DNA of 64,000 nucleotides from positions 1 through 64,000 of the IMG/VR virus record IMGVR_UViG_3300021963_000021, one strand, 5' to 3'. The DNA comes from a virus. The notes below the pieces were generated by a model. That model made no database searches, was not told the origin of the DNA, and saw only the letters and a list, made by a program, of their open reading frames with translations. Both the position numbers and the translations under genes were made by a program. Each line of letters begins with the position of its first letter. The first letter of the stretch is position 1. Below are positions 56,995 through 64,000 of this stretch, piece by piece.

Positions 56995-58821
56995 TTAGCT
57001 ATTTGCTATTTTTACCAACTTACCGTATTCTGGCAAGTATAGGTATTCAATATCGCTGCGTACTAGCGTATCTATAGCATCATCTAGTGTTTCTACTAGT
57101 GGGTCGCCACCTAAATTAAAGCTGGTGTTAAACAAGATAGGAATACCTGTTTCTTCTTTGAATGCTTTGATTAGATCATAGTAATGTTTGTTTTGCTCTT
57201 GTGTAACTGTCTGTATACGACAAGTGCCATCAACGTGAATAATACTTGGGATCTTTTCAGCAATACCGGGCTTACAATTTACAGCATACATCATGTGAGG
57301 GCTTGAACCCATTCCTCGCAGATCAAACCACTCATGAACATCGTCTTGTAGAATAGATCCTGCGAAGGGTCTAAAATACTCGCGACGTTTGACCATGTTT
57401 ACGAAGTCTTTTCCATCTTCAAAAGTTGGATCAAAAAGCACACTTCTGTTACCAAGTGCTCTAGGACCGTTCTCACTGCGTCCTTGGAAAATAGTAACAA
57501 TATTTTTTTCACGCAACAATTTAACAACATCTTTATGTGTAGCATCAGTCATTGTTCCGTCTGCAAACTTAACTTTTTCTTCTATTTCATCGACAGTGTA
57601 GATCTGTTCTGGGCCAAGATACAGCGTATCTAACTTGTGAACAGTCATGTTATCATCTAAAGCATGCCAGAACATCAAAGCAGCACCCATAGCAGTACCA
57701 GCATCATTGGAAATTGGTTCTACATAAATTTCGATGCCGTCTTTTTCTAAATGTTCTAGATAGAAATAATTGGCCACACAGTTTAGGCCGTAGCCGCCAC
57801 TGATAACTACACGCTTCTTGCCGCTCATTGCTGAGGCTTTACGAATCAAATTCAGTACCTGTTCCTGTGTCTGAGTTTGTACAGCATAGGCCAAGTCTCT
57901 TCTATTCTGTAGTGTAGTCACATCAGTTTTTTCATCTGTAGGATTTTCATCTAAGAATTCAAACATATCTGCGTTAACTGTAGAACTTGACGGATACATT
58001 GGTATGATCAAATTTCTATTTGACACAGGAAACTTTGCGTTAGATTCAAACAGCGGAGGAATCTTATCGTTAGGTTTACCATATGGAAATAGTCCCATAG
58101 TTTTTCCAGCTTCGATAGCTGAAAATCCACAGTACTCAGTTACACCTTCGTAGGTCTTAACAATGCCAGCACGGTCTGTTACCCATGCTTCGTGTGTTTC
58201 GCCCTGTTCACCAAATTGGTCAGAAGCTAACTTGTCATAATACTGCGCAGGAATACCTTCTCTAGTTCCATAGTGTTTATACAATGTTTTAAACTGTGAA
58301 GGATAGTTACAGTCAACAATAGATTCTACTTCATACGACCATATCTGTTGTCCGTTAAATGACAGTGGAATAAAAGTTCCTGCTCCGTCAACAATAAGTG
58401 CTACAGCATCTTCCCATCCTGAACGATAAAACGCACAGGCAGCATGTAGTTTGTGATGCATAAAGCTGAGATCAATAATCTGTGGGTGATTATAGATATT
58501 GGCTTTACGATCAATTAATCCCATCTTACGAGCTAGACCAGTATAGACATCGTCACCGGTATAGTCGACTCTGCCAGCTGTGTCGCCAAGTTTTTGTGTG
58601 TGAGCAATGATCAAATAATCTAACTTGTCTGTATATTCTAAAATTTTCATTATAGACGCATACGGACCGCCGTCATACTTGTGTCTTGTTAGTCGTTCTT
58701 CCTCAATAGAAAATACGATTTCACCATCTTTTAATAAGCAAACACCAGCATTATGGCCACGAGCTACGGCTGCGATCCAACCGCTTTTTAATCTTGGAGT
58801 TAAATCTTGTTGTTCGTTCAT
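56995..58821 (-). CDS. Full-length O-carbamoyltransferase (NodU/CmcH family)
   Basis: A 608-residue protein. The Kae1-like domain has GHNAGVCLLKDGEIVFSIEEERLTRHK, HHKLHAACAFY and ALIVDGAGTF. The C-terminal YrdC-like region has GRSENGPRALGNRS, FRPFAGSIL, HVDGTCRIQTV and PILFNTSFNLGGDPLVET. The family carbamoylates hydroxyls of sugars or antibiotics using carbamoyl phosphate and ATP. It is coupled by ATGA to a GT9 glycosyltransferase, so a glycan is the probable substrate. A Kae1-only relative is at 7470-8426. Confidence 0.93.
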   Translation of the reverse strand: MNEQQDLTPRLKSGWIAAVARGHNAGVCLLKDGEIVFSIEEERLTRHKYDGGPYASIMKILEYTDKLDYLIIAHTQKLGDTAGRVDYTGDDVYTGLARKMGLIDRKANIYNHPQIIDLSFMHHKLHAACAFYRSGWEDAVALIVDGAGTFIPLSFNGQQIWSYEVESIVDCNYPSQFKTLYKHYGTREGIPAQYYDKLASDQFGEQGETHEAWVTDRAGIVKTYEGVTEYCGFSAIEAGKTMGLFPYGKPNDKIPPLFESNAKFPVSNRNLIIPMYPSSSTVNADMFEFLDENPTDEKTDVTTLQNRRDLAYAVQTQTQEQVLNLIRKASAMSGKKRVVISGGYGLNCVANYFYLEHLEKDGIEIYVEPISNDAGTAMGAALMFWHALDDNMTVHKLDTLYLGPEQIYTVDEIEEKVKFADGTMTDATHKDVVKLLREKNIVTIFQGRSENGPRALGNRSVLFDPTFEDGKDFVNMVKRREYFRPFAGSILQDDVHEWFDLRGMGSSPHMMYAVNCKPGIAEKIPSIIHVDGTCRIQTVTQEQNKHYYDLIKAFKEETGIPILFNTSFNLGGDPLVETLDDAIDTLVRSDIEYLYLPEYGKLVKIANS

Positions 58822-59762
58822 TTCTTATGTTTTCCTAAAACAGCATCAACGACATAATCTATAATTTCAGGCGTCATTGACATTAGATTTTCATGCTTTC
58901 TATCTATACGTTCGTCCATTGTAATACGTATAGGGCTGTATTCACGCAGTTCTTCGCCCATGTCTAATACATTAAAGTTTTTGGCATTAGGATATGAAAC
59001 GTTTATAGGATAGGTAGAACCAAATACCACAGTTGATGGCTTATCCATTGCGTAGGCCAAGTGCTGGCCTAGACTATCACAACCTAAGAAATGATCTGCG
59101 TATTTGATTACAGCAGCCCATTGACGTATACTGATATTTTCAGGGAACGCAATTTCATCTTTGATAGTTTTTTCTTGAGTTAGGTCTAGTTTTATTTCGC
59201 TCATCATTATTACAGCAAATCCTTTTTCCTGTAACTTCTGTATGATTTTCTTAACATCTTTGTATTCAATACTGCGAGCAGTTCTGTCTACAAACGATTC
59301 GTCGAGATATTCTATGCCTCTACCAAACGGCTGGAATACAATTACTTTTTCTTTTTTTAATTTCTTTTTAACTTCAGCAATTAGTTGACGACCGGCAATT
59401 AATTCATCCTTGCTGAGTCTCAACGTAGGTCTTGGTAATTCTCTAATACCCTGCTTGTTTAATTCGATATCAATGGCTTGGCTAATACTACATTTTTGAT
59501 TGTAATATTCCCAGACACGATACGGTTCAATTGTGTAGATATCTTTGTCTTTGAGTTTCTCTACGAACAGATTCTTGTGCCAAACGTCATAGGTTCTAGC
59601 ATCAAGGGTGGGGTGTCCTTTAAACACATCTGTGCCACCTTCGCAAACGATAATAAAATCTTTATCTCCGGACTCTTGTTCGTACTTTTCAAAAGCAGGT
59701 ACTGAACAAAGCATACGGCCTGCGCCGCCATTAATAAAGAATGCTTTAGAGCGTTTTTCCAT
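58818..59762 (-). CDS. Glycosyltransferase family 9 (heptosyltransferase-like)
   Basis: A 314-residue GT-B enzyme. FINGGAGRMLCSVPAFEKYEQ gives the N-terminal G-x-G loop and first helix. VIVFQPFGRGIEYLDESF and the C-terminal donor site FLGCDSLGQHLAYAMDKPSTVVFGSTYP follow the GT9 pattern (D-S-x-x-x-H-L-A...P.V.LFG.T.P), as in ADP-heptose:LPS heptosyltransferases. GGAGT lies 6 nt before the ATG. With the hld operon in the same genome, an ADP-heptose donor is a reasonable inference. Confidence 0.8.
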   Translation of the reverse strand: MEKRSKAFFINGGAGRMLCSVPAFEKYEQESGDKDFIIVCEGGTDVFKGHPTLDARTYDVWHKNLFVEKLKDKDIYTIEPYRVWEYYNQKCSISQAIDIELNKQGIRELPRPTLRLSKDELIAGRQLIAEVKKKLKKEKVIVFQPFGRGIEYLDESFVDRTARSIEYKDVKKIIQKLQEKGFAVIMMSEIKLDLTQEKTIKDEIAFPENISIRQWAAVIKYADHFLGCDSLGQHLAYAMDKPSTVVFGSTYPINVSYPNAKNFNVLDMGEELREYSPIRITMDERIDRKHENLMSMTPEIIDYVVDAVLGKHKK

Positions 59763-59771
59763 TTATACTCC

Positions 59772-59832
59772 AAGAAAATAGGTTCTGTGTACTATGTATC
59801 AAACAATAATAACACAGAACCTATTCTTGGTT
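59772..59832 (-). terminator. Long inverted repeat, probable terminator
   Basis: A perfect 14-bp inverted repeat, AATAGGTTCTGTGT (59777-59790) with ACACAGAACCTATT, plus a bulged extension of the arms (CCAAGAA) around a 21-nt A/T-rich loop. On the minus strand the stem ends in TATTTTC. It lies between the 214-residue protein gene and GT9. Confidence 0.65.
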
Positions 59833-59840
59833 CAAGTATT

Positions 59841-60485
59841 TTAATAGAAAGTTGGTAAGTCGCTTGGGAAAGGAATCTTCCAGTGATCTACATCAGCATA
59901 TGTAGTTTCAAGGTTTTGTAGCCATTCTAAATGGTCTTCCATTTTTTGAATGTCTTCAGCGGAATACATCATTTCTGCTGCGTGTGCCAATGATCTTTCT
60001 ACAGACTCAATTAGACTTGGGATTGAAGCTAAGAAACTTGCTCTTGAGTTTGCGTGTTCACGGAATCTCGGTCCAACAAATGCTCCGTTGATATATTTCA
60101 TATCGTTAGTCCAACGACATTGACCTAGCGCACCCTGTTTCTGATCATAATGGTATGTGTATGTTCCACCAGGTACTTCTTCTTCATACGTTGGAATTTC
60201 TTCTACATACTCGTACTGATTAGTTAGGTACGCACATTGATATGTGTATTCGTCTGCGTCAATTTTGTAAAAAGTAGTTGCTGGATCGTCATCAACTAAA
60301 TCTTCAAAATTTAAATCCGCCTCAGTTTCGGCTCGTCTAGCGATGTATTTTATCTCGCCAGTTGCGTCAATAACGCAAATAGCAAGGTATCTTGAACCGG
60401 TATAAACAGCATTCACTGTGTTATTGTTAACAGTGGTAGTCTTATATGGCTCATCTGGTAGTAAAAAAGTAAATGCTTTTCTCAT
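59841..60485 (-). CDS. Unknown late protein
   Basis: A 214-residue protein. The first half is beta-rich (YTGSRYLAICVIDATGEIKYIARRA, YEYVEEIPTYEEEVPGGTYTYHY). The C-terminal half is helical and acidic (SRASFLASIPSLIESVERSLAHAAEMMYSAEDIQKMEDHLEWLQNLETTY). GAGGAC lies just before the ATG and GATAAATA lies 16 nt upstream. It follows three cysteine-rich surface proteins. A chaperone for their folding or assembly is possible but speculative. Confidence 0.6.
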   Translation of the reverse strand: MRKAFTFLLPDEPYKTTTVNNNTVNAVYTGSRYLAICVIDATGEIKYIARRAETEADLNFEDLVDDDPATTFYKIDADEYTYQCAYLTNQYEYVEEIPTYEEEVPGGTYTYHYDQKQGALGQCRWTNDMKYINGAFVGPRFREHANSRASFLASIPSLIESVERSLAHAAEMMYSAEDIQKMEDHLEWLQNLETTYADVDHWKIPFPSDLPTFY

Positions 60486-60501
60486 AATCGTCCTCTAAAT
60501 C

Positions 60502-60509
60502 TATTTATC
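60502..60509 (-). promoter_or_regulatory. Late promoter box GATAAATA
   Basis: It lies 16 nt before the ATG at 60485, overlaps the upstream stop codon, and has a GAGGAC leader. Confidence 0.7.
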
Positions 60510-61470
60510 AAAAGAATCTAATGCGTACAGCACCATGACCGCCACGTCCTGCGTGATCTCTATGGTCTGGACAAGGTCTCGGTGCCCACCCACCAATTCC
60601 CGGTGGAATGTAAGGAGTACAGCCCTGCATTTCATAACAGCCACATGCTCGGTCTGAACGCCAGCAGTAACTCATTGGAATTCCTACCTGCGGACTTCTT
60701 GACATAGCAGCCACAGCATTCATGGACTGCATTTTTCCTTGACCGTTCATACCGTTTGAGTGTCTGTTATCGTCCTCGGTTTGCCAAGAAGCAGCACCAC
60801 CGTTACAGCCGTATAATCCAGGAGGCGCAGCGACCCAATACTGGAAGCAACAGGTACATGTTGGTTGACATCCGTTAAACGATGTACAACTAAATGCGCC
60901 ACAGCAGTTAACATCGCCGCCAAATCCGCAGGCAATCCAAATACCTGAGAAGTAATTACAGATCAAACCGCAGTTATCATTATATGGTCCACGAGCACAA
61001 TAGCCGTTAGCAGCAAAACAGCAGAACAAAGAAGTACCTGTTGAGCAGAAAGAACGGCCGCCTGCCCCACCTTGGGCGCACATACAGCCGTTAGCACCAG
61101 CGGCTCCTTGCCAACATAGGGCAGTTGAATCTGAACATCCTCGGAAACAGATAGCATCTGCGTTACCGCAGCTCATTCCAACACCGCCGCAGATAGTTTT
61201 ACCTGCGCAAACTGATATTGTTCTCTTAGAATACGCACCAGCATTACCTGGCAATCCGCCACCGCAGCAGCACATACGAGCACCACTACCACCGGCACCC
61301 CATATTTCTATGACTGCTGTGCCTGTGCCTGGTGCTATCCAGCAAAATCCTGTACATAAGTTAGTGTAAAAAGTAGATGGCGTATAGACCCAGATTCTAC
61401 CCTGTTGGATATTGTCTTCTTCTCTACCTATTGATCGCTGTCTAACCAGCATTTGTAATGATGACGGCAT
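60508..61470 (-). CDS. Cys/Gly-rich virion surface protein, paralogue 1
   Basis: A 320-residue protein with 33 cysteines (about 10%) and many glycines. Shared blocks with its two paralogues are WGAGGSGARMCCCGGGLPGN, the GC.CAQGG segment, C.FRGCSD, the GDVNCCGAFSC region, and a terminal GRGGHGAVRIRF. The Gly-rich parts resemble polyglycine adhesin tips of phage fibres. The cysteines could bind metal or form disulfides after release. I recall similar proteins in T4-like aquatic phages without a proven role. It is third in a three-gene tandem array. Confidence 0.75.
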   Translation of the reverse strand: MPSSLQMLVRQRSIGREEDNIQQGRIWVYTPSTFYTNLCTGFCWIAPGTGTAVIEIWGAGGSGARMCCCGGGLPGNAGAYSKRTISVCAGKTICGGVGMSCGNADAICFRGCSDSTALCWQGAAGANGCMCAQGGAGGRSFCSTGTSLFCCFAANGYCARGPYNDNCGLICNYFSGIWIACGFGGDVNCCGAFSCTSFNGCQPTCTCCFQYWVAAPPGLYGCNGGAASWQTEDDNRHSNGMNGQGKMQSMNAVAAMSRSPQVGIPMSYCWRSDRACGCYEMQGCTPYIPPGIGGWAPRPCPDHRDHAGRGGHGAVRIRFF

Positions 61471-61483
61471 TGTTTTCTCTCTG

Positions 61484-62482
61484 TTATTCTAAGAAATTAT
61501 TTCTTGTACCTGCTGCCACGAATCTAATACGCACAGCACCATGACCTCCGCGACCACCCACGTCACGAACATCTGGGCAACCTCTTCCAGCATAACCAGG
61601 AAATCCTGGTGGCATATAAGGTATACAGCCGTTGGATTCTTGACATCCGCATGAACGGCCACCTGTCCAACAGTTGTTATTCATGAATCCCATGCTTGGA
61701 CTCTTGCTGGCGATTCCAAGTCCGGGAAATATTCCGTTAAGTCCTGTTCCTGACCAGTTTTCTGAAGCGTTATCTGCGTCCATTGTGTAGGTAATAACTG
61801 CGCCGCCAGTGCCAAACTTGCCAGGTGGTGTTGCTACGTGATATTGTGTAGCACACGGACATTGTGGTAAGCAACCAAAGAAACTAGTACAGCTAAATCC
61901 ACCAAAACAGTTGATGTCGCCACCGTAGGCCTGAGCACAGCAACCGCCTGTGCCTGGACCATAGTTACAGATAATTCCGCAGCCTGTGCCACCTAATTGT
62001 GTACCGCAGAAGCTGCCTGCTATAAAGCAGCAATAAGGAGCAGTACCTGTAGTACAATAACTTGTACCACCGCGGCCACCTTGAGCACACATACAACCGT
62101 TAGTTGTACTGCTAAACCAACAGGCCTGTGTAGGATCCGAACAACCACGGAAACATAATCCGTCTGTGTTACCGCAGCTAAATCCCACTGTTCCACAGAT
62201 TTTACAGCCAGTGGCCACGGCGAAAGAACGTTTAGCATAAGCGCCAGGATTACCCGGAAGTCCAGCGCCGCAGCAGCACATACGAGCACCACTACCACCA
62301 GCACCCCATAATTCTAATGTTACACAACCTGCGCTAGGCGCTGTCCAGCAAAATCCTGTACAGAAATTTGTTCTTACGTTACCTGGGCTCCATGCCCAAA
62401 CACGACCTTGTTCGAGGTTTTCCTCTTCATCTGCGATGAAGTTTAATTTTGTTCTTATTAATCCTCTAAAACTTGTAGGCAT
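61484..62482 (-). CDS. Cys/Gly-rich virion surface protein, paralogue 2
   Basis: A 332-residue protein with 32 cysteines, in the same order of blocks as the other two, including WGAGGSGARMCCCGAGLPGN and GRGGHGAVRIRF, and a short extra C-terminal tail (VAAGTRNNFLE). The Cys positions are largely conserved while the spacer sequences differ, so the Cys framework is under selection. It lies 1 bp after the upstream paralogue's stop. The middle copy may differ in receptor specificity. Confidence 0.75.
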   Translation of the reverse strand: MPTSFRGLIRTKLNFIADEEENLEQGRVWAWSPGNVRTNFCTGFCWTAPSAGCVTLELWGAGGSGARMCCCGAGLPGNPGAYAKRSFAVATGCKICGTVGFSCGNTDGLCFRGCSDPTQACWFSSTTNGCMCAQGGRGGTSYCTTGTAPYCCFIAGSFCGTQLGGTGCGIICNYGPGTGGCCAQAYGGDINCFGGFSCTSFFGCLPQCPCATQYHVATPPGKFGTGGAVITYTMDADNASENWSGTGLNGIFPGLGIASKSPSMGFMNNNCWTGGRSCGCQESNGCIPYMPPGFPGYAGRGCPDVRDVGGRGGHGAVRIRFVAAGTRNNFLE

Positions 62483-62483
62483 C

Positions 62484-63458
62484 TTAGAATCCCTCGATAA
62501 ATTTAATTCTGATCATACCGTGTCCGCCTCGGCGTCCTTGATCTCTAACACCTGGACACGGAGCTCCTGCTGATCCTGGATGTCCTGGAGGTATATGTCC
62601 AGAACAACCTTCGTTTTCATAACAGCCGCAACCACCACCGAAGCCCCAGTTATATGCGAACGGAATACCTGAGTTTGGTTTTTTACTTGCTGCTGACAGC
62701 GCAGAAACGTGTTGGTGTGCGCCTTGACCGGACCAGTTTGAGAATTCGTTACCATCTTCTGTGGTAAACACAGCAACACCACCGCATTTAGCATATTGTC
62801 CCGGTGGAATGGCTACATGATAGTGGAAGGAACATGGACATTGTGGTAAGCACCCAGCAAATAGCGTACAGCTAAAACCACCGCAGCGATTAACGTCACC
62901 GCCAAAACCACAGCCAATCCAAGCACCGCCGAAGTAGTTACAGATCAAACCACAGTTATCGTTGTATGGACCACTGAAACAGAACCCTTGGTTGACAAAG
63001 CAACAGAACAAGGATGTGCCTGTAGAACACATCTGTCTACCGCCCAAACCACCTTGAGCACACATACAACCGCTTGCTCCGCAGTTTCCGTACCAATATA
63101 ACCCTGAGGCATCCGAACAGCCTTTAAAACATAGTCCTTCGTTACCACAGGCATAACCCACTGAACCGCAGATAAAGCAACCTGCGTTCATTCTTATTGT
63201 TTTCTTAGCATAGCCGCCTGCGTTACCTGGCAATCCGCCACCGCAGCAGCACATACGAGCACCACTACCACCAGCACCCCATAGCTCAATCACAGCAGTA
63301 CCGCAGGTAGGGGCAATCCAGCACATGGTAAACTGTGAAAAGTCGTTGCCTGGTGTATAAACCCAAACTCTTCCTCTTTCTAAATTTTCTTCAGCGCCTG
63401 CTGAGGTATAGAAAGAGTTAGTCTTGGTTCCTATCAGGCTTTTAAATGATGTTGGCAT
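62484..63458 (-). CDS. Cys/Gly-rich virion surface protein, paralogue 3
   Basis: A 324-residue protein with 30 cysteines. The N-terminus MPTSFKSLIGTK is followed by the shared CW.AP...GTAV core, WGAGGSGARMCCCGGGLPGN and the terminal RRGGHGMIRIKF. AGGAAGCGAGAAC precedes the ATG. It is transcribed first of the three, after a small structural gene with a late promoter. It shares the NYF.G.W..CGFGGDVN segment with paralogue 1, so these two are closest. Confidence 0.75.
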   Translation of the reverse strand: MPTSFKSLIGTKTNSFYTSAGAEENLERGRVWVYTPGNDFSQFTMCWIAPTCGTAVIELWGAGGSGARMCCCGGGLPGNAGGYAKKTIRMNAGCFICGSVGYACGNEGLCFKGCSDASGLYWYGNCGASGCMCAQGGLGGRQMCSTGTSLFCCFVNQGFCFSGPYNDNCGLICNYFGGAWIGCGFGGDVNRCGGFSCTLFAGCLPQCPCSFHYHVAIPPGQYAKCGGVAVFTTEDGNEFSNWSGQGAHQHVSALSAASKKPNSGIPFAYNWGFGGGCGCYENEGCSGHIPPGHPGSAGAPCPGVRDQGRRGGHGMIRIKFIEGF

Positions 63459-63500
63459 ATTGTTCTCGCTTCCTGTAAGTTGTGAATATCGCTCGCATCA

Positions 63501-63833
63501 TTAAGCCGATGATACAATCCATCCGTAGTTTGATCCTGTGTACACTAGTGTGATAATAGATCCGTTAATGTCTATTGTTAGATCGTCAGCAATATTCTGT
63601 ATCTTAGCACCATTTCTAGCAACAGTGATGTTGTTAGTAGCTGCTGATGCGCCAATATCAATGATCTGAATAGTGTCATTCAAAAACAGTGTGTTTGATG
63701 CCGGCAGCGTTATGGTAAATGCTGTGCTTGAAGAATTTGCTAAAATTCTGTCGTTTACTGAAGCGTTGAAGGTATTACTAACTTCACGTATAGTAGTACC
63801 TGCTGTTCCAGTTGTTGTGATATATCTTCCCAT
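63501..63833 (-). CDS. Small fibre/tail structural protein
   Basis: A 110-residue beta-rich protein: NDRILANSSSTAFTITLPASNTLFLNDTIQIIDIGASAATNNITVARNGAKIQNIADDLTID. This is the repeat style of trimeric phage fibre or needle segments (F.ITLP.....ND.I.I.D). AGGGGAC precedes the ATG. It leads the operon of cysteine-rich surface proteins from an AATAAATA late box. Confidence 0.65.
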   Translation of the reverse strand: MGRYITTTGTAGTTIREVSNTFNASVNDRILANSSSTAFTITLPASNTLFLNDTIQIIDIGASAATNNITVARNGAKIQNIADDLTIDINGSIITLVYTGSNYGWIVSSA

Positions 63834-63850
63834 TTAAGTCCCCTATGGAA

Positions 63851-63858
63851 TATTTATT
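63851..63858 (-). promoter_or_regulatory. Late promoter box AATAAATA
   Basis: It lies 17 nt before the ATG at 63833 and directly after the stop of the partial gene at the window edge. The leader contains AGGGGAC. Confidence 0.75.
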
Positions 63859-64000
63859 TTATAACGTAGATGTTTCAAGTCCGAACGCTACGGCACTTAT
63901 GTTTGCTTGGTTACTGTAAACCACCAAAACTTTGCCTGCGTCCATGACTATACCAGTTCTTTCAAGCACACCTTTACCTAAAAGTTCTGTGTCGTATTCT
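63859..64000 (-). CDS. 3' end of a structural protein (partial)
   Basis: The open frame entering from the right edge ends at a TAA (63859-63861). The visible C-terminus includes GVLERTGIVMDAGKVLVVYSNQ and ends in AVAFGLETSTL. The style matches phage fibre or tail proteins. The start is outside the window, so length and family are unknown. Confidence 0.6.
   Translation of the reverse strand, partial: EYDTELLGKGVLERTGIVMDAGKVLVVYSNQANISAVAFGLETSTL

Noticed and set aside
59561-59773. Alternative 70-codon minus-strand frame at the start of the GT9 gene
   Set aside because: It runs inside the GT9 coding sequence in another frame. The GT9 frame has the correct motifs and a GGAGT site.
1-64000. 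CRISPR arrays, transposons, integrase or attachment sites
   Set aside because: Scanning by eye found no regularly spaced repeats, no transposase or integrase motifs and no tRNA-like att core.
1-64000. tRNA genes, common in T4-like phages
   Set aside because: No cloverleaf with a convincing T-arm (GTTCRA) and acceptor pairing was seen in any intergenic gap. A covariance-model tRNA search would settle this.

Overview
The window is a stretch of a large, tailed, T4-like myovirus genome, read as a lytic phage of a Gram-negative bacterium. The evidence is a nearly full set of T4-type replication and recombination proteins (gp41 helicase, gp61 primase, UvsW, UvsX, a UvsY-like protein, gp32 and a gp62-like clamp-loader subunit). 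It also has T4-type head, neck and tail proteins (gp4, gp13, gp14, gp15, gp16, gp17, gp18, gp19) and T4-type late promoters (8-mers close to TATAAATA). Early promoters are canonical TTGACA-17-TATAAT. Host identity cannot be read directly. An ADP-heptose operon and a heptosyltransferase-family enzyme suggest a host whose LPS uses heptose, so a proteobacterium is more likely than a cyanobacterium (inference).

Layout. 1-2.4 kb (+): accessory early cassettes, a run of small genes, most with their own strong promoter and a shared AAGGAGCGAAC leader, ending with a GIY-YIG-like and a DksA/TraR-like protein. 2.4-6 kb: a 2OG-Fe(II) oxygenase, a structural protein, a Bax-inhibitor-1 family membrane protein and a nucleotidyltransferase. 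6-9.5 kb (-): helicase, a carbamoyltransferase-like protein lacking the C-terminal domain, a 29-residue micro-protein and primase. 10.7-16.4 kb (-): an overlapping operon from an unknown 399-residue protein through UvsW and a gp62-like protein to a tiny protein with DNA polymerase III alpha (DnaE) signatures. 16.5-24.5 kb: a glycan island of glycosyltransferases, methyltransferases, a GT25-epimerase fusion and a nucleotidylyltransferase-cupin fusion. 24.5-27.5 kb (-): recombination and ssDNA binding. 27.7-43.5 kb: packaging, head completion, tail tube, sheath, neck and dNMP kinase. 44-47 kb (-): ADP-heptose-type sugar operon. 47-56.9 kb and 59.8-64 kb (-): tail-fibre and surface proteins, including a 2608-residue repeat protein and three tandem cysteine-rich paralogues. 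57-59.8 kb (-): a full-length carbamoyltransferase and a GT9 heptosyltransferase-like enzyme.

How it fits together. Early promoters fire host-takeover cassettes and replication genes. Late genes carry TATAAATA-like boxes. In about eight late genes and five early-type ones the promoter box sits only 4-6 nt before the start codon with no Shine-Dalgarno sequence, which suggests leaderless mRNAs. Late genes whose promoter lies further upstream mostly have a Shine-Dalgarno sequence. The sugar genes could make and attach a heptose-type, possibly carbamoylated, glycan to the virion, to host LPS, or to both. The best candidates for undescribed biology are the mini-DnaE-like protein, the two-class leaderless expression scheme, the heptose/carbamoyl glycan pathway and the cysteine-rich surface protein trio.
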